Below are positions 1 through 9,582 of a stretch of 64,000 nucleotides of DNA, piece by piece. Origin of the DNA: Stentor roeselii (Eukaryota > Ciliophora > Heterotrichea > Heterotrichida > Stentoridae); contig RSEH01000130.1 in NCBI GenBank assembly GCA_006503475.1, positions 1 to 64,000 on the forward strand, read 5' to 3'. A program made the position numbers and the translations under genes. The notes under the pieces are model-generated. The model searched no databases. It was not told where the DNA came from and was given only the letters and a program-made list of their open reading frames with translations. The first letter of the stretch is position 1, and every line of letters starts with the position of its first letter.

Positions 1-1098
1 AGGGACTTAACTTGTCAGAAAGGAGCTTGATGCTCTTAATTCAGGAAATTATTTAATCGATTCCACTTTTTAATAAAGTCCTATCTATTTGAGCCTTAAT
101 AAAATTAGAATGGAGATGGGCTTTAAAGTAAATTGACAAATCAAGTTTTAGTATATTTAAAGAGATAGATCTATTTTCAATAAGAAGGGTACTGGAATTT
201 TATGCTTTTGATTGTTTGATTAATTTTTATTTCAATCAAATCATCATTTTCAGGTATCGGTTTAATTTTTTTTATAGTGCACCTTCAAGTTTCAGTTAAA
301 AACCTTATTTATTATATGAATATGTATAATTTTGAAATTTCTTTGTTCAATATCTTGAATAAAAGATCTCACCTTGGATAATTTAATTTTTATATTTGAA
401 ATCATCAAGCTTTTTATAAGATTTTCTTCGATATCTTTCGATAGAAGCAAAATAATTGTATTCATGATTTTTCAAAAAATTCACTCTCGAAGCTATTCAC
501 TTTAAAAAATAATACATTTTTTAATAAAGAAGTAATATCTTATGCTGCAGTATTTTTTAGTATAATTAATGAATCAATAATAATTCAGAAGTTTTTGGCA
601 TTCAATTTTAGATATTCTATTGAATATCTAATAGCCTTAGCCTTTTTATGCTAACTGGTTATAATTGATAAGACTCTAGGTTGCAAATATCAGGGCAAAT
701 TTATTTATTACAAAAATGATAAATATCTAAACTTATGATTGAAGATTGTTCTATGAAAAAATTAATTGAAAAAAATAATGAGATCATTCTATTCGGGAAA
801 GTAACTACTATTGATAATAAAAATTCAGTTTTTTGTTTACTTTTCTAAATAAGCCCGAATTTCTTTATCTAAAATATGTGTATAAAATTGAATATCTAAT
901 GCTTTAAAGTTTAGATTTGATTTCAATCTTAAAATTATCAGTCAGTTGAATTAACCAAATTATTAAATACTTATCATAAAACTTAAGATGAGATTAATCA
1001 AACAACTAAATTTAATATCCTTAAATTGTAACAAATCCATAAATTCCTAAAAATCAATAAAATTCTTCTACTCTCCAACAAAACTCTTAAAAACATAA
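1..1098. other. AT-rich non-coding stretch
   Basis: No reading frame of useful length is present on either strand, and I found no tRNA-like or repeat structure. The last 100 bases before the first gene are rich in A and C, as upstream regions elsewhere in this window often are. This is unusually long for a genome in which most intergenic gaps are below 100 nt, so it may hold the far end of a gene or promoter lying outside the window. Confidence 0.6.
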
Positions 1099-1401
1099 AT
1101 GTCCTTATGTGAAAAATGTTACTTAAACGAAGCACAATTATCAGAATGCAATCATCGAGTCTGTCTACCCTGCTACGTCTTAAAATCCTCTAAAAAAATC
1201 CAAAAATACCAACAATTCCAAACCAACTTCCCATCCCGAGCTCCCGACCTTTCAATCCGTTGCCCATGTTGTAAAGTTCGAAACCAAGTGCCAAGTCTTT
1301 TAATCCTTTCCGAGCTTTCCAAACAAAACTTCAACTTTTCATCTCTAATCGAATCCGATCTAATAAAACAACTAGACAACATTCCCTTTAAAAAATCTTA
1401 A
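1099..1401 (+). CDS. Small RING-type zinc-finger protein
   Basis: A 100-residue protein consisting almost entirely of one zinc finger. Ligands are C4, C7, C17, H19, C22, C25, C55 and C58, the C3HC4 order and spacing of a RING finger, with a CPCC closing pair. RING proteins usually act as E3 ubiquitin ligases, so a role in ubiquitination is plausible, but no substrate-binding domain is present. The long second loop (29 residues between C25 and C55) is basic. The start follows an A-rich leader ending in ACATAAATG. The next gene begins only 13 nt downstream on the same strand. A structural zinc protein without ligase activity is the main alternative. Confidence 0.7.
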   Translation: MSLCEKCYLNEAQLSECNHRVCLPCYVLKSSKKIQKYQQFQTNFPSRAPDLSIRCPCCKVRNQVPSLLILSELSKQNFNFSSLIESDLIKQLDNIPFKKS

Positions 1402-1414
1402 CTAATTCCAAATA

Positions 1415-2221
1415 ATGGATTTAAATTCCAAGCAATTTCACCTGAATCTCAGCAAACTTCTTTTCAAAGTGCAAATTCATGAACACCTTGAAACCTGGCT
1501 GAACTCCTGCAGTCCTTCAGAGCTGAAAGGCTTGAAGATCATCGGGTCAGTCGTCAAAAACAAGGGCGTCAAAAAGTTTCGTCCTGCCCAGTCGGAAAAG
1601 CCGAACATTGCGAAAGACATCCGAAATAGAACGATGACATCTTTTTACAAGAAAGACTTTTGCCAAGAACTCAGTCCTACTGGAAACAATGAAGATTTAT
1701 TCAAGTTTATCAAGTTAAAGGACTTGAAATATTCTTCGATTCTTGAATATGAGACTCTTCTTTACCTGGAAAAATGGATCGAGTTGAAAGACGATGAAAA
1801 GTTCGTTAAAATGATGCTTGAGTGCTTAAAAGGCTTGTTTTCAGTTGCTGGGTCTAAGAAAAACACTTTTTTGACTACAAATCAAGCGAATGGCTCGAAA
1901 ATTGTTGAGAAAAAGTTCTCTGCAAGTCCTTCTGTGGAAGTTAGCAAAAAGAATTACGAGAGAAAACAAAACAGTGCACTTCGAGCACGACCTGTGCCGA
2001 GTCATTACAAATCAATAAGTAAAAGCACAAACTTATACAAATTCCAGCCACAGTTCTACGAGAACAGGATGAAAAGCATCATGAAAGGAACTGAAGGGAT
2101 TTTGAGATGGATTCACGACAAGAACGCAAGCAGCTATCAAGACACTTTCATTGGAAAACTATCACAAACTCAAAAAATTAAACCTTTTCTTGGGTCAACA
2201 GTGATTAAGTTGCTTCCTTAA
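1415..2221 (+). CDS. Unrecognised basic protein
   Basis: A 268-residue protein I do not recognise. It is Lys/Ser-rich, with a moderately helical first half (residues 1-150) and a basic, low-complexity tail containing several short Ser-Lys stretches. No signal peptide, membrane segment or zinc motif is visible. It lies 13 nt after the RING gene in another frame and 20 nt before the next gene on the same strand. The open frame, its codon use and the tight packing support a real gene. Function is unknown. Confidence 0.6.
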   Translation: MDLNSKQFHLNLSKLLFKVQIHEHLETWLNSCSPSELKGLKIIGSVVKNKGVKKFRPAQSEKPNIAKDIRNRTMTSFYKKDFCQELSPTGNNEDLFKFIKLKDLKYSSILEYETLLYLEKWIELKDDEKFVKMMLECLKGLFSVAGSKKNTFLTTNQANGSKIVEKKFSASPSVEVSKKNYERKQNSALRARPVPSHYKSISKSTNLYKFQPQFYENRMKSIMKGTEGILRWIHDKNASSYQDTFIGKLSQTQKIKPFLGSTVIKLLP

Positions 2222-2241
2222 CTAACTATTATATAAAGAAG

Positions 2242-2793
2242 ATGAACTTCTCGGAATATTCTAGTGAGGATTACTTCAGACCTCATAAACTCAGCTCTTT
2301 GCATAGAAGAGTCTTTCCTTTAAACATGTTCAACTCCAGCTCTTCATCGAACAATCAGGCGCTTATCACTCTTCCAGCTCTTATCTCGAATCCCACTACA
2401 CCCACAAAAACATTAAAAATCAACAAAAAGTACTTCAACCCTATCCAACCCTGCGAAAAACAACAGAAATTCCCAGGTTTTCCTTCTCTTGACTACAAAA
2501 GAATCAAAAATGAGAAAAATTCTTCGAAAAAAAGTCGAAAAACTTCGAAGAACTTTGAAATTTCTTGTGGAAAAAGTAAAAGTCTTGATAAAAAACATAT
2601 TTTTCGGTCAATTGAGAAGAAGAAAAAGAAGAAAAAAAACCTTTCAGAGATTTTAGAGGAGATTAAACCTGTGAGAAGAGTAAGAAGAATAAGTTCGAGC
2701 CAGATTCATCATCCTGCTTTGAATATGGGAGAAATTCTAGAAAAGATCAAAGAACTTGTCTTGGATCCTCTGAAAGACGAGATAAACAATTGA
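2242..2793 (+). CDS. Unrecognised Lys/Ser-rich protein
   Basis: A 183-residue, very basic protein with Lys/Ser runs in the middle (a nine-residue stretch of almost only Lys near residue 130) and a short amphipathic C-terminus. It has no recognisable domain. The start codon follows the TATA-like sequence TATATAAAGAAG. The gene converges on the membrane-protein gene on the other strand, whose stop lies 8 nt past this stop, so the two 3' untranslated regions must overlap. The Lys-rich tract could be a nuclear localisation signal, but that is only inference. Confidence 0.55.
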   Translation: MNFSEYSSEDYFRPHKLSSLHRRVFPLNMFNSSSSSNNQALITLPALISNPTTPTKTLKINKKYFNPIQPCEKQQKFPGFPSLDYKRIKNEKNSSKKSRKTSKNFEISCGKSKSLDKKHIFRSIEKKKKKKKNLSEILEEIKPVRRVRRISSSQIHHPALNMGEILEKIKELVLDPLKDEINN

Positions 2794-2801
2794 TAAATAA
2801 G

Positions 2802-3623
2802 TTATTTACACATTAAACTTATTTCGAATGATGCTGAAAAACCCTGGTCCTTAAGTCGCTTTATAAATAAAATAGCGGTTTTTCGGTTTCCAGTCACAAG
2901 GGTTCCGGTCAGTAGGGTTTTCTTGTTGCTCAGCACCACGTAACCGAAATTGAATATTTTCAAAGACCCAAACTAAATTTTTATTACATCTTTTGAGAGA
3001 TCTTCTAAAGTTTCATCAATTTTTCTAGGAATATTAGAAAATTTAGGAAAAGTCTTGATAAAAGTGAAAAAACTGCTTGAAAAAATAACTAAAATCAGAA
3101 CAAAACTAAAAAAATCATCTAAAACTCGATTATTTTCCACGAATCCAGAAGAAATTCCACAAAAAATACAAAAAAAACTTGATAAAAAACTTAATCCTGA
3201 AGACTTATGATTGAATTCTTTGATATCCAGTCTTTTACCAACAATAGTAATTACACAAAAACAGCATCCAGTGAAGATGAGTCCCAAACGATTGAATTCA
3301 GTTCGATTTCCACGAAACCCTGCGTTAATAAAGCAGTTCCAAGCAAGTAAAGTAAACAAAAGAAACAAGCTAAACTGTTTAGAATGCAGACACTTCAGTC
3401 GAATAGATTCAATTTTCCAGTCACTTTTTAACGATCCAACAATAAAAAAACTAGTCTTCGCCGCAGAAAAAAAAGCCGTAGTAAGAACAGTATTACTTGA
3501 AAACCTCTCAGAACTCACAAAAAGACTAACAGTAACAAAAACATTAAAAACCATCTGTTTTCCCCAAAAAATCCTCGTAATCTCCTTATACCCCAAAAGA
3601 CAATCCCTCGATTCAACCTTCAT
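2802..3623 (-). CDS. Small multi-pass membrane protein, two exons
   Basis: Two exons (3623-2988 and 2972-2802) joined across a 15-nt intron give a 268-residue protein. The first exon encodes several hydrophobic stretches typical of membrane helices, separated by short basic loops. The second adds 56 residues that read as ordinary globular protein. Without removing the intron the frame stops at a TAG that is the last three bases of the intron. I chose the ATG at 3623 because it follows an AT-rich leader. An in-frame ATG at 3641 would add six residues. The opposite strand of the first exon is also open but has the composition of a shadow frame. I do not recognise the family. The start is 41 nt from the divergent gene at 3665. 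Confidence 0.6.
2973..2987 (-). other. 15-nt spliceosomal intron
   Basis: On the minus strand it reads GTAATAAAAATTTAG, with GT-AG ends and A at position 10. It is in phase 0 and carries an in-frame TAG. Removing it fuses two open stretches in the same frame. Confidence 0.85.
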
Positions 3624-3664
3624 ATAAATTATAAAAAACATCCTAATCCCACCTTAATCATAAA

Positions 3665-4411
3665 ATGTTATCAGGAATAAGTGAAGACCTTCCAGTGTAC
3701 CTAAAAAGCAAATATTCCATCACAAACCCTCCAAGTCCCCCTCGTCGTCCTTTCAAAAGTGTGAAGCCAATGCTGACCCAGGGTGTTAGTTCTGACTCTC
3801 CAACATTTTTCCAGCTAAGTCACGTGGGAGTCGTGAACGACCTGATCCGCAACAAGGAAATCTCCGGGCAAGACCAACACCCAGAGCGTTTTTTAAGCAG
3901 TTTAAAGCAAAACCACTTAAGTGTCAAGCCGAAGTTCAACTATGACAGCCAGTTCAGCGACTTTGACTATCACAACTTGAAGCCTAGCAAGATTATCGAC
4001 CTGGCAGCTGATAAAAGTCCGAAAATGAAAGAAATGACGAAATTTCGAAGAGAGTTTCATACTTATCTGGAAAAAGGCTTCGGACGTGCAAGAGGACAAT
4101 GCACTATCGAAGCCATGCAACCGAAAGTCCCCAGGTATCAAAGAGGGCAGATTGAAATGTTGAAAAATAAACTCAGCTTGACTTTGAAACATGAAAATCG
4201 CACTCGAGTTGTTAGTGAAAAGTTTCATTTGCATCAAACTGTTATCAGCTTTCCTAGTGTTTATCCTGGGGTAAGGAAAAATAAATCAAATCAGAGAAGG
4301 ACGAGCACACCGATGAGCATTAAGGAAATTGATGAGTTTGAAAAAAAACAACTTAATCAGTATTTTCCCGTGGAAGCTAGGAAGATGTACTCGATGGAAG
4401 ATAATAGATAA
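3665..4411 (+). CDS. Unrecognised protein
   Basis: A 248-residue hydrophilic protein with a Pro/Ser-rich N-terminal part (residues 15-40) and a basic central part with an RGRARGQ-like stretch near residue 140. No membrane segment, signal peptide or known domain is seen. It starts with a clear ATG after an AT-rich leader, divergent from the membrane-protein gene. The central segment, 115-200, looks helical. I cannot assign a function. A cytoskeletal or ciliary role is possible only by analogy with many such lineage-specific ciliate proteins. Confidence 0.55.
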   Translation: MLSGISEDLPVYLKSKYSITNPPSPPRRPFKSVKPMLTQGVSSDSPTFFQLSHVGVVNDLIRNKEISGQDQHPERFLSSLKQNHLSVKPKFNYDSQFSDFDYHNLKPSKIIDLAADKSPKMKEMTKFRREFHTYLEKGFGRARGQCTIEAMQPKVPRYQRGQIEMLKNKLSLTLKHENRTRVVSEKFHLHQTVISFPSVYPGVRKNKSNQRRTSTPMSIKEIDEFEKKQLNQYFPVEARKMYSMEDNR

Positions 4412-4606
4412 AGTTTGAGATATTTTTAAGGATTTTTTTGTTGAGGGGGTACTTTTGATGATTTTTAGAAAATTTTTGAATGATGATTGAATATTTAGTT
4501 TGTAAGGAATATTAGGTAACTGTTGTTTTATTTAGAAATAGTTTTAATCTAAAAACTTCTAAATGAAAATTTACATATTTCTCATTGTTGTGCAGAAATA
4601 AATAAT

Positions 4607-6709
4607 ATGTCTGAAAACCCTTTGGTGCAAGCCTTAAGCCAAAGTGTTCAGTCAGGAAGTTTCAGTGAGGCCATAAAGCACCTCTGGTCAGCCCAGGAAA
4701 TCCTTTCTTCTTCAGATTCCAGTTCTTACCTCTGTCTAAAAGTCACAACTCTTCTAAACCGCTTGTTGAGTAAATACTCATCACAGATCTTCCTTCCTCT
4801 TTCTAGAACCTATTTAATGATAATCCAAGCCTCTTCTAACGTTCAAAGTCCTTTCCTCATAAAGCTGGCGAACGACGTTTTGCTGATTTGTGAAGAAATC
4901 CGCGGTACTGAGACATCAGAATCACTAGAAAATTCAATGCAGGCTCTTTTATCCCACCTATTATCCCTTCCTCTAGAATCCGAGCAGTTAGAGGTGATAA
5001 AATCCTTAAAACAAGAAAAAAACTACTCAAAACACGACCAATCCTTTAAATCCATCTGTGAAAAGCTCTCCCAAGGTCAAGTTTCCGCAGCACACGACCT
5101 TTTCGACATTCTAAGTTCCTTCGAAAGGTTTTCAGACCAGGTCTCTTTATTCATCTCAAAAATTTCTCTAGTTTCCGAAGCCTTATCAAAAACAACCAAC
5201 ATCGAAGTGATAAAGAAATCTTTAACCTTACTAGAACATTTCATTTTCAAGTTCAACTACACAGTGCAAGTTTCAGAATCCTCTGAAACTTACACCGTTC
5301 ATCTTGCTCAGAAGTTAACAAGAGACCTAGTCCCTGGAGTAGTGTCAATAATAAACGCGATCTTGCCTTACGAAGCTCAAATCAACCAGCATCTTTTGCC
5401 CATTCTTCAGCGACTTTGGCATTTATTCCCTGAGGACTGTCAGGAGTACTTTGACTCTACTCGCCTTGTTCTTGCCTCCATTGCGGGGCATGGCTCGGCT
5501 GACTTCAAGTTACGCGCATCAGGCTTTCTTTATGACGTCGTCAATAGTCCCTCAGTGCCTCAGCACTTGAAAGACTTCCTCGAGTCAAGCGAGGACCTGG
5601 CGAGTCTTCGCTCGAGTGAAGCCTTCGCCCCGAGCAGTGGAATATTGGAAAGTGAGACGATAATAAAATTAGAAGAACTTCAGCCTGTCGTTGGAATGCC
5701 GATGACGGCGATTATTCCTGCAGGAAGTGACTTTAGCTATTGTGTGGAAGTACAAGAGGCGAATTCGATACTTTCATGGGGATTTGCAACTCGTGATAAT
5801 GATATTAACTTTGAATTAAAGAGAATCGACTTGCCAACGCCACAGTCGCTGTTGAAGCAGGATTATATCCAGTGCAGTGAATTGCCTTTCGTTCAAAGTC
5901 GACTTATCAACTCTCCAGGCCTTTACAAGTTCACCTGGTGTAATAAGCACTCTTGGTTCACAGAGAAAATCGTTCGTTTTCGCATTGTGGTCCTTGCACC
6001 TTACCACAAGACCAACTCGAACGAGAAAGACATTCACAAAGTAATTGAAATGGTTTGTAATGATGAAGTTTCTTCAACTTCTAAAGAACTTCTTGAAGTT
6101 GGAATTATTTGCAAAGGTAAAGTTGTGATTCTCAGTGCACTTGGAAATACTGAAGAAATACCTGACCTTGATGTCAATGCTGTTCGTGGATTTATTCAAA
6201 GAGTTTCTAATTCTAGTTCGTTTTTAGGTGTTAAAGTTGGAATTGTCTCGAAACAACCGAAGAGGAGAAATGAACTGAAACAGTTGAAAGCGGTTTTTGT
6301 TAGTCGTGATGTTGATGCCTTGGCGCTTTGGAATGAAAGTGAAATTCACTCTGATTTACTCATTTGTGTCGTTGTTGATGAAGGAATCAGGTCTTCTGTT
6401 GTCCATCGTGGAAGAATCTTGGTTGATGCTGAAGGAAGGCCTATTGGGGACTTGGCGAGAGCTGGAATTTCAGATGTTGAAGTCGGAGTTGCACAGCTTC
6501 TGAGTCTTTTTGGACCAGGGACTGTTGTGGTTTCAGGATCAGAAGCACCTAGTGTGGCTTCATTGATTGAGTATTTGAAGCTTCAGGTACCTGAAGCTAT
6601 TTTAAAGGACTCTCTTGTACGTGGGTCAGTTAATGGATCAGAAGGAATGAAAATAGCCGCTTGTAAGCTTCATCATCTTTATCATAAATACCAGCATCCG
6701 CCTAGGTAA
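4607..6709 (+). CDS. GOLD-domain protein with helical N-terminus
   Basis: A 700-residue protein in three parts. Residues 1-340 are almost all helical and look like an ARM/HEAT-type or other alpha-solenoid region. Residues about 365-465 match the GOLD (Golgi dynamics) beta-sandwich found in ACBD3 and SEC14-like proteins: IPAGSDFSYCVEV opens it, a strand with LSWGF follows, and YKFTWCNKHSWFTEK with RFRIVV closes it. Residues 480-690 form an alternating strand/helix region I do not recognise. GOLD domains bind partners at Golgi or endosomal membranes, so membrane traffic is a reasonable guess. There is no signal peptide or membrane helix, so this is not a p24 cargo receptor. Local base use changes strongly along the gene, C-rich early and G-rich late. 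Confidence 0.6.
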   Translation: MSENPLVQALSQSVQSGSFSEAIKHLWSAQEILSSSDSSSYLCLKVTTLLNRLLSKYSSQIFLPLSRTYLMIIQASSNVQSPFLIKLANDVLLICEEIRGTETSESLENSMQALLSHLLSLPLESEQLEVIKSLKQEKNYSKHDQSFKSICEKLSQGQVSAAHDLFDILSSFERFSDQVSLFISKISLVSEALSKTTNIEVIKKSLTLLEHFIFKFNYTVQVSESSETYTVHLAQKLTRDLVPGVVSIINAILPYEAQINQHLLPILQRLWHLFPEDCQEYFDSTRLVLASIAGHGSADFKLRASGFLYDVVNSPSVPQHLKDFLESSEDLASLRSSEAFAPSSGILESETIIKLEELQPVVGMPMTAIIPAGSDFSYCVEVQEANSILSWGFATRDNDINFELKRIDLPTPQSLLKQDYIQCSELPFVQSRLINSPGLYKFTWCNKHSWFTEKIVRFRIVVLAPYHKTNSNEKDIHKVIEMVCNDEVSSTSKELLEVGIICKGKVVILSALGNTEEIPDLDVNAVRGFIQRVSNSSSFLGVKVGIVSKQPKRRNELKQLKAVFVSRDVDALALWNESEIHSDLLICVVVDEGIRSSVVHRGRILVDAEGRPIGDLARAGISDVEVGVAQLLSLFGPGTVVVSGSEAPSVASLIEYLKLQVPEAILKDSLVRGSVNGSEGMKIAACKLHHLYHKYQHPPR

Positions 6710-6728
6710 CCCTAAGATTAAGCTTTAA

Positions 6729-7682
6729 CTAAGAATTTCTGACCTTTTCCATCAACTCCTGAGCATTTCTCACTCCAGCCACAGTCAAAACCTGCTGAAA
6801 GTTATCAAATTCTGAGCTAACCCATTTCCAGAGATTGATACAACTGGGAAGTCCACTGATATTATGTCTTCCCACTTTCTTGATCATGGCTTCAGCAAGT
6901 TTTTTGTAAAGTTTTCTAAATTCTTTACTGTGTGAGTAGTATTCTTTCAAATGTATCACTCGGGCAAGAATATCTTTAATGCTTGAGACTTGCAGTTCCC
7001 TGGCTAACTCGCTGCAGACCTCTTCGGACTGACTTGAATCTTGGAATCTCGGGGCTTGGTACTCGGCGCCTGAGAACTGAACTGAAGATTGGAAGATTGA
7101 AGATGGAGTGTTTTCGTTACCTGACTTTACTGCTGATAGCAACTCTGTTAGCTCTGCGTTGCGAAGGTCACTTGAACGAAGCTGGTTCATTGCTTCGTCG
7201 TATTTTTCTTTTAAGAGTTTGAATTCTGATTGCAGGTACTGGATGTCCTATGTTTATGTTACGTAGTTGTCATTCGGTTCTTTCGAATACCTATAAAACT
7301 CCAATTCCTTCTCAAGTTCCTGGTTGACCTGCATATGATAATCAAGACTAGAAGTAAGTTCCTGTATCTCTCCCTTAAGTTCTTCAATACAATTGTAAAG
7401 CCTGTTAATTAAATTTGACTTTTCCTTAATAATCTCATTGCTCTGAACAATTCCTCGATCAGCTAAATAACTCGGTTCAGACTCAACATCACTCTGAGTC
7501 TTCATTGCCCATTCTTTCCCCCCAACAAGTCCTCTGCTTAAATCAAGTTCCTGGTGGCTTTCAAAGTCACTAACTGACCTAGAGTCCAAATAATTATCCG
7601 AAACCAAGCTTTCTTCAATAGCTCCTAAATGTTTAAGCGAGGCCTTAATATTTTCAAGTTCTTCCTCAAAATAACCTGACAT
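6729..7682 (-). CDS. Coiled-coil protein, two exons
   Basis: Exons 7682-7263 and 7247-6729 join to a 312-residue protein. Residues 75-165, spanning the splice junction, form a heptad-rich coiled coil. The rest is acidic to neutral and helical. Neither half makes sense alone: the first ends at a TAA inside the intron and the second starts in the middle of the coil. The gene is divergent from the DYRK gene at 7708 with only 25 nt between start codons, so the promoter must be shared or very short. It converges with the GOLD-domain gene, 19 nt between stops. I do not recognise the family. Confidence 0.65.
7248..7262 (-). other. 15-nt spliceosomal intron
   Basis: Minus-strand sequence GTAACATAAACATAG: GT-AG ends, A at position 10, phase 0, with an in-frame TAA. 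Splicing restores a continuous coiled coil. Confidence 0.88.
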
Positions 7683-7707
7683 TAATAATCACTTTTAAAT
7701 CCCTATA

Positions 7708-9525
7708 ATGGAAATCTTTGAAATAATAGTCGAGTACCTCGAATATATTGGCTTTCATCGCTCTGCTTATCACTTGAGAAAACAAATCACCAACGCTCAT
7801 CTCGTCAATGTCGAGTCAGCTGAAAAGCTTTACGCTGAGCTGAAGTCTCTTCTTCGCAACAAGGAAAACACTTCACCTGAGATTTCTCCTGAAAATGAGG
7901 AAATCATGGAAAAACTCATGTCAAAAGTAATAGCTCATCCAAGATTAAACGACAAAGCAATCGAATCTCAAATAGAAAGTCTCATGGGTTTAAAGAGCTT
8001 TCAAAAGATGATCACATGCGCGGAGCAGCTATTTTTTGAATCTGAAAGTAAGAATGAAAGTGTTTCTGTTTTAACCTCCAGTATGAGAAGTGAAGAAGAA
8101 GGTCTTCCAGTCTTCGGAGGAGGTAAAGGCGAGATTCAGACTGACCAGGAATGTGAAAACGACGAAGAAGGTTCTGAAGAGAAAGAAGAAGACCTGCAGG
8201 AAGAGTCAGAAAAAGACGAGTATGAAAATGACGACGATCCTGGCTTCGACACTTATGAATGTGAAGGGGAAGACCTGCTATTTGTCAGTAAACAACTCGC
8301 TGAAAAGTACGGCTTTCCTCATCGCGCCATCTGTCCGAAGCGAGGAAAGCCGAAAGAAAGAAGTGATCGACTTCCGGACCATTTAATCTTTCCAGGCTCT
8401 GATGACGGGGCTTATCCACGTTTGTCAGAAGGAGTCCATTTCGACTGCTATAACTTGAAAGTCGTCTACGACCGCGAAAGGACTGGCTTCGAGGAAAACA
8501 AGGACTTCCCAGTGGTCATCGACAGTGTCATCGCTGGAAGGTACCAAGTCATGGAGTACCTCGGATCTGCTGCCTTTTCGAAAGCGCTTCAATGTCTCGA
8601 CATTCACACGAAAGAACTGGTCTGTGTGAAGGTCATCACTAATAACAAGGACTACGTCGATCAGAGCATTGACGAGATTAAGATCTTGAGACTTATTAAT
8701 TGCAATGGAGATCCTGATAAGTTGAACTTTTTAAAGGTTTTCGACTGGTTTTACTATAAAGAGCATCTTTTTATTGTTACTGAACTGTTGAGAGATAACC
8801 TTTACGAGTTCTATCGATATAACAGAGAACATGAAACTGAACTTTACTTTACTTTAGGAAAATTGCAGAGAGTTACTCAACAGATTCTTGTCGCTCTTGA
8901 ATATATCCATAATTTACACCTTATTCACTGTGACTTGAAACCAGAAAATATTCTTATTAAAAGTTACTCGAGATGTGAAGTTAAAGTAATTGACTTCGGA
9001 AGTAGCTGCTATACTCATGATCATCTCAGCAGTTATATTCAAAGCAGGTCTTATCGAGCCCCTGAAGTCATTTTAGGCTGTAAGTATGACGAAAGAATCG
9101 ACATCTGGTCTCTTGGATGCATCGTTGCTGAGCTTTGGACTGGCGAGGTGCTCTTTCAAAATGACTGTGTTCAGGGATTACTTGCGAGAATCATGAGCAT
9201 CATGGGACCTTTCCCTGAAGATATGTTTAAAGGAAAGCTTTCGAAGCACTTTTTTACTGAGGATAAAGTTTTTTTTAAAGTTGTTGATGAAGATAAAGAC
9301 GACTCTTGCAAGATCCCCAGGCGCATGGGGGATAAGATTCATTTGTTGATACCGAAAAAAACTACTTTAAAGGCAAGGCTGAAGACGAATGATGAAGTCT
9401 TCATTGATTTCGTTGCTGGTCTTTTGAACCTTGATCGTGATGAACGCCCGACAGCGACTCAGGCCTTGAAGCACCCTTGGTTTAAAGTCAAGTACCCTGA
9501 CGGCCTTGCTCAGAGTGAGGAGTAG
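7708..9525 (+). CDS. DYRK-family kinase of the plant-like DYRKP type, LisH N-terminus
   Basis: A 605-residue dual-specificity Tyr-regulated kinase. Residues 1-30 resemble a LisH dimerisation motif (IVEYLEYIGFHRSAYHLRKQ). Residues 120-190 are acidic and low-complexity. The kinase domain spans about 280-595: a loop LGSAAFSKALQ instead of GxGxxG, Lys308, Glu323, HCDLKPEN with Asp409, DFG at 429-431, and YIQSRSYRAPEV in the activation segment. The unusual glycine loop and the C-terminal PKKTTLKARL segment are hallmarks of the plant and protist DYRKP branch, so the loop is a family trait rather than decay. The first Tyr of the usual YxY activation pair is Ser here; the second, Tyr443, is kept. Such kinases act in growth and cell-size control. 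It is divergent from the coiled-coil gene at 7682. Confidence 0.9.
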   Translation: MEIFEIIVEYLEYIGFHRSAYHLRKQITNAHLVNVESAEKLYAELKSLLRNKENTSPEISPENEEIMEKLMSKVIAHPRLNDKAIESQIESLMGLKSFQKMITCAEQLFFESESKNESVSVLTSSMRSEEEGLPVFGGGKGEIQTDQECENDEEGSEEKEEDLQEESEKDEYENDDDPGFDTYECEGEDLLFVSKQLAEKYGFPHRAICPKRGKPKERSDRLPDHLIFPGSDDGAYPRLSEGVHFDCYNLKVVYDRERTGFEENKDFPVVIDSVIAGRYQVMEYLGSAAFSKALQCLDIHTKELVCVKVITNNKDYVDQSIDEIKILRLINCNGDPDKLNFLKVFDWFYYKEHLFIVTELLRDNLYEFYRYNREHETELYFTLGKLQRVTQQILVALEYIHNLHLIHCDLKPENILIKSYSRCEVKVIDFGSSCYTHDHLSSYIQSRSYRAPEVILGCKYDERIDIWSLGCIVAELWTGEVLFQNDCVQGLLARIMSIMGPFPEDMFKGKLSKHFFTEDKVFFKVVDEDKDDSCKIPRRMGDKIHLLIPKKTTLKARLKTNDEVFIDFVAGLLNLDRDERPTATQALKHPWFKVKYPDGLAQSEE

Positions 9526-9582
9526 TTAGAAAGTAATTAAAGGACTTTACAAACTGGAAATTTTCATATTTCTAAATAGTAA

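Noticed and set aside
2840-2960. Short GC-richer stretch that looked like a structured RNA gene
   Set aside because: On the minus strand it is an uninterrupted continuation of the membrane-protein frame after a 15-nt intron, so it is coding exon 2.
3211-3627. Plus-strand frame of 138 codons opposite the membrane-protein gene
   Set aside because: The minus frame is longer, continues across a canonical intron and has membrane-helix character. The plus frame has the composition of its complement.
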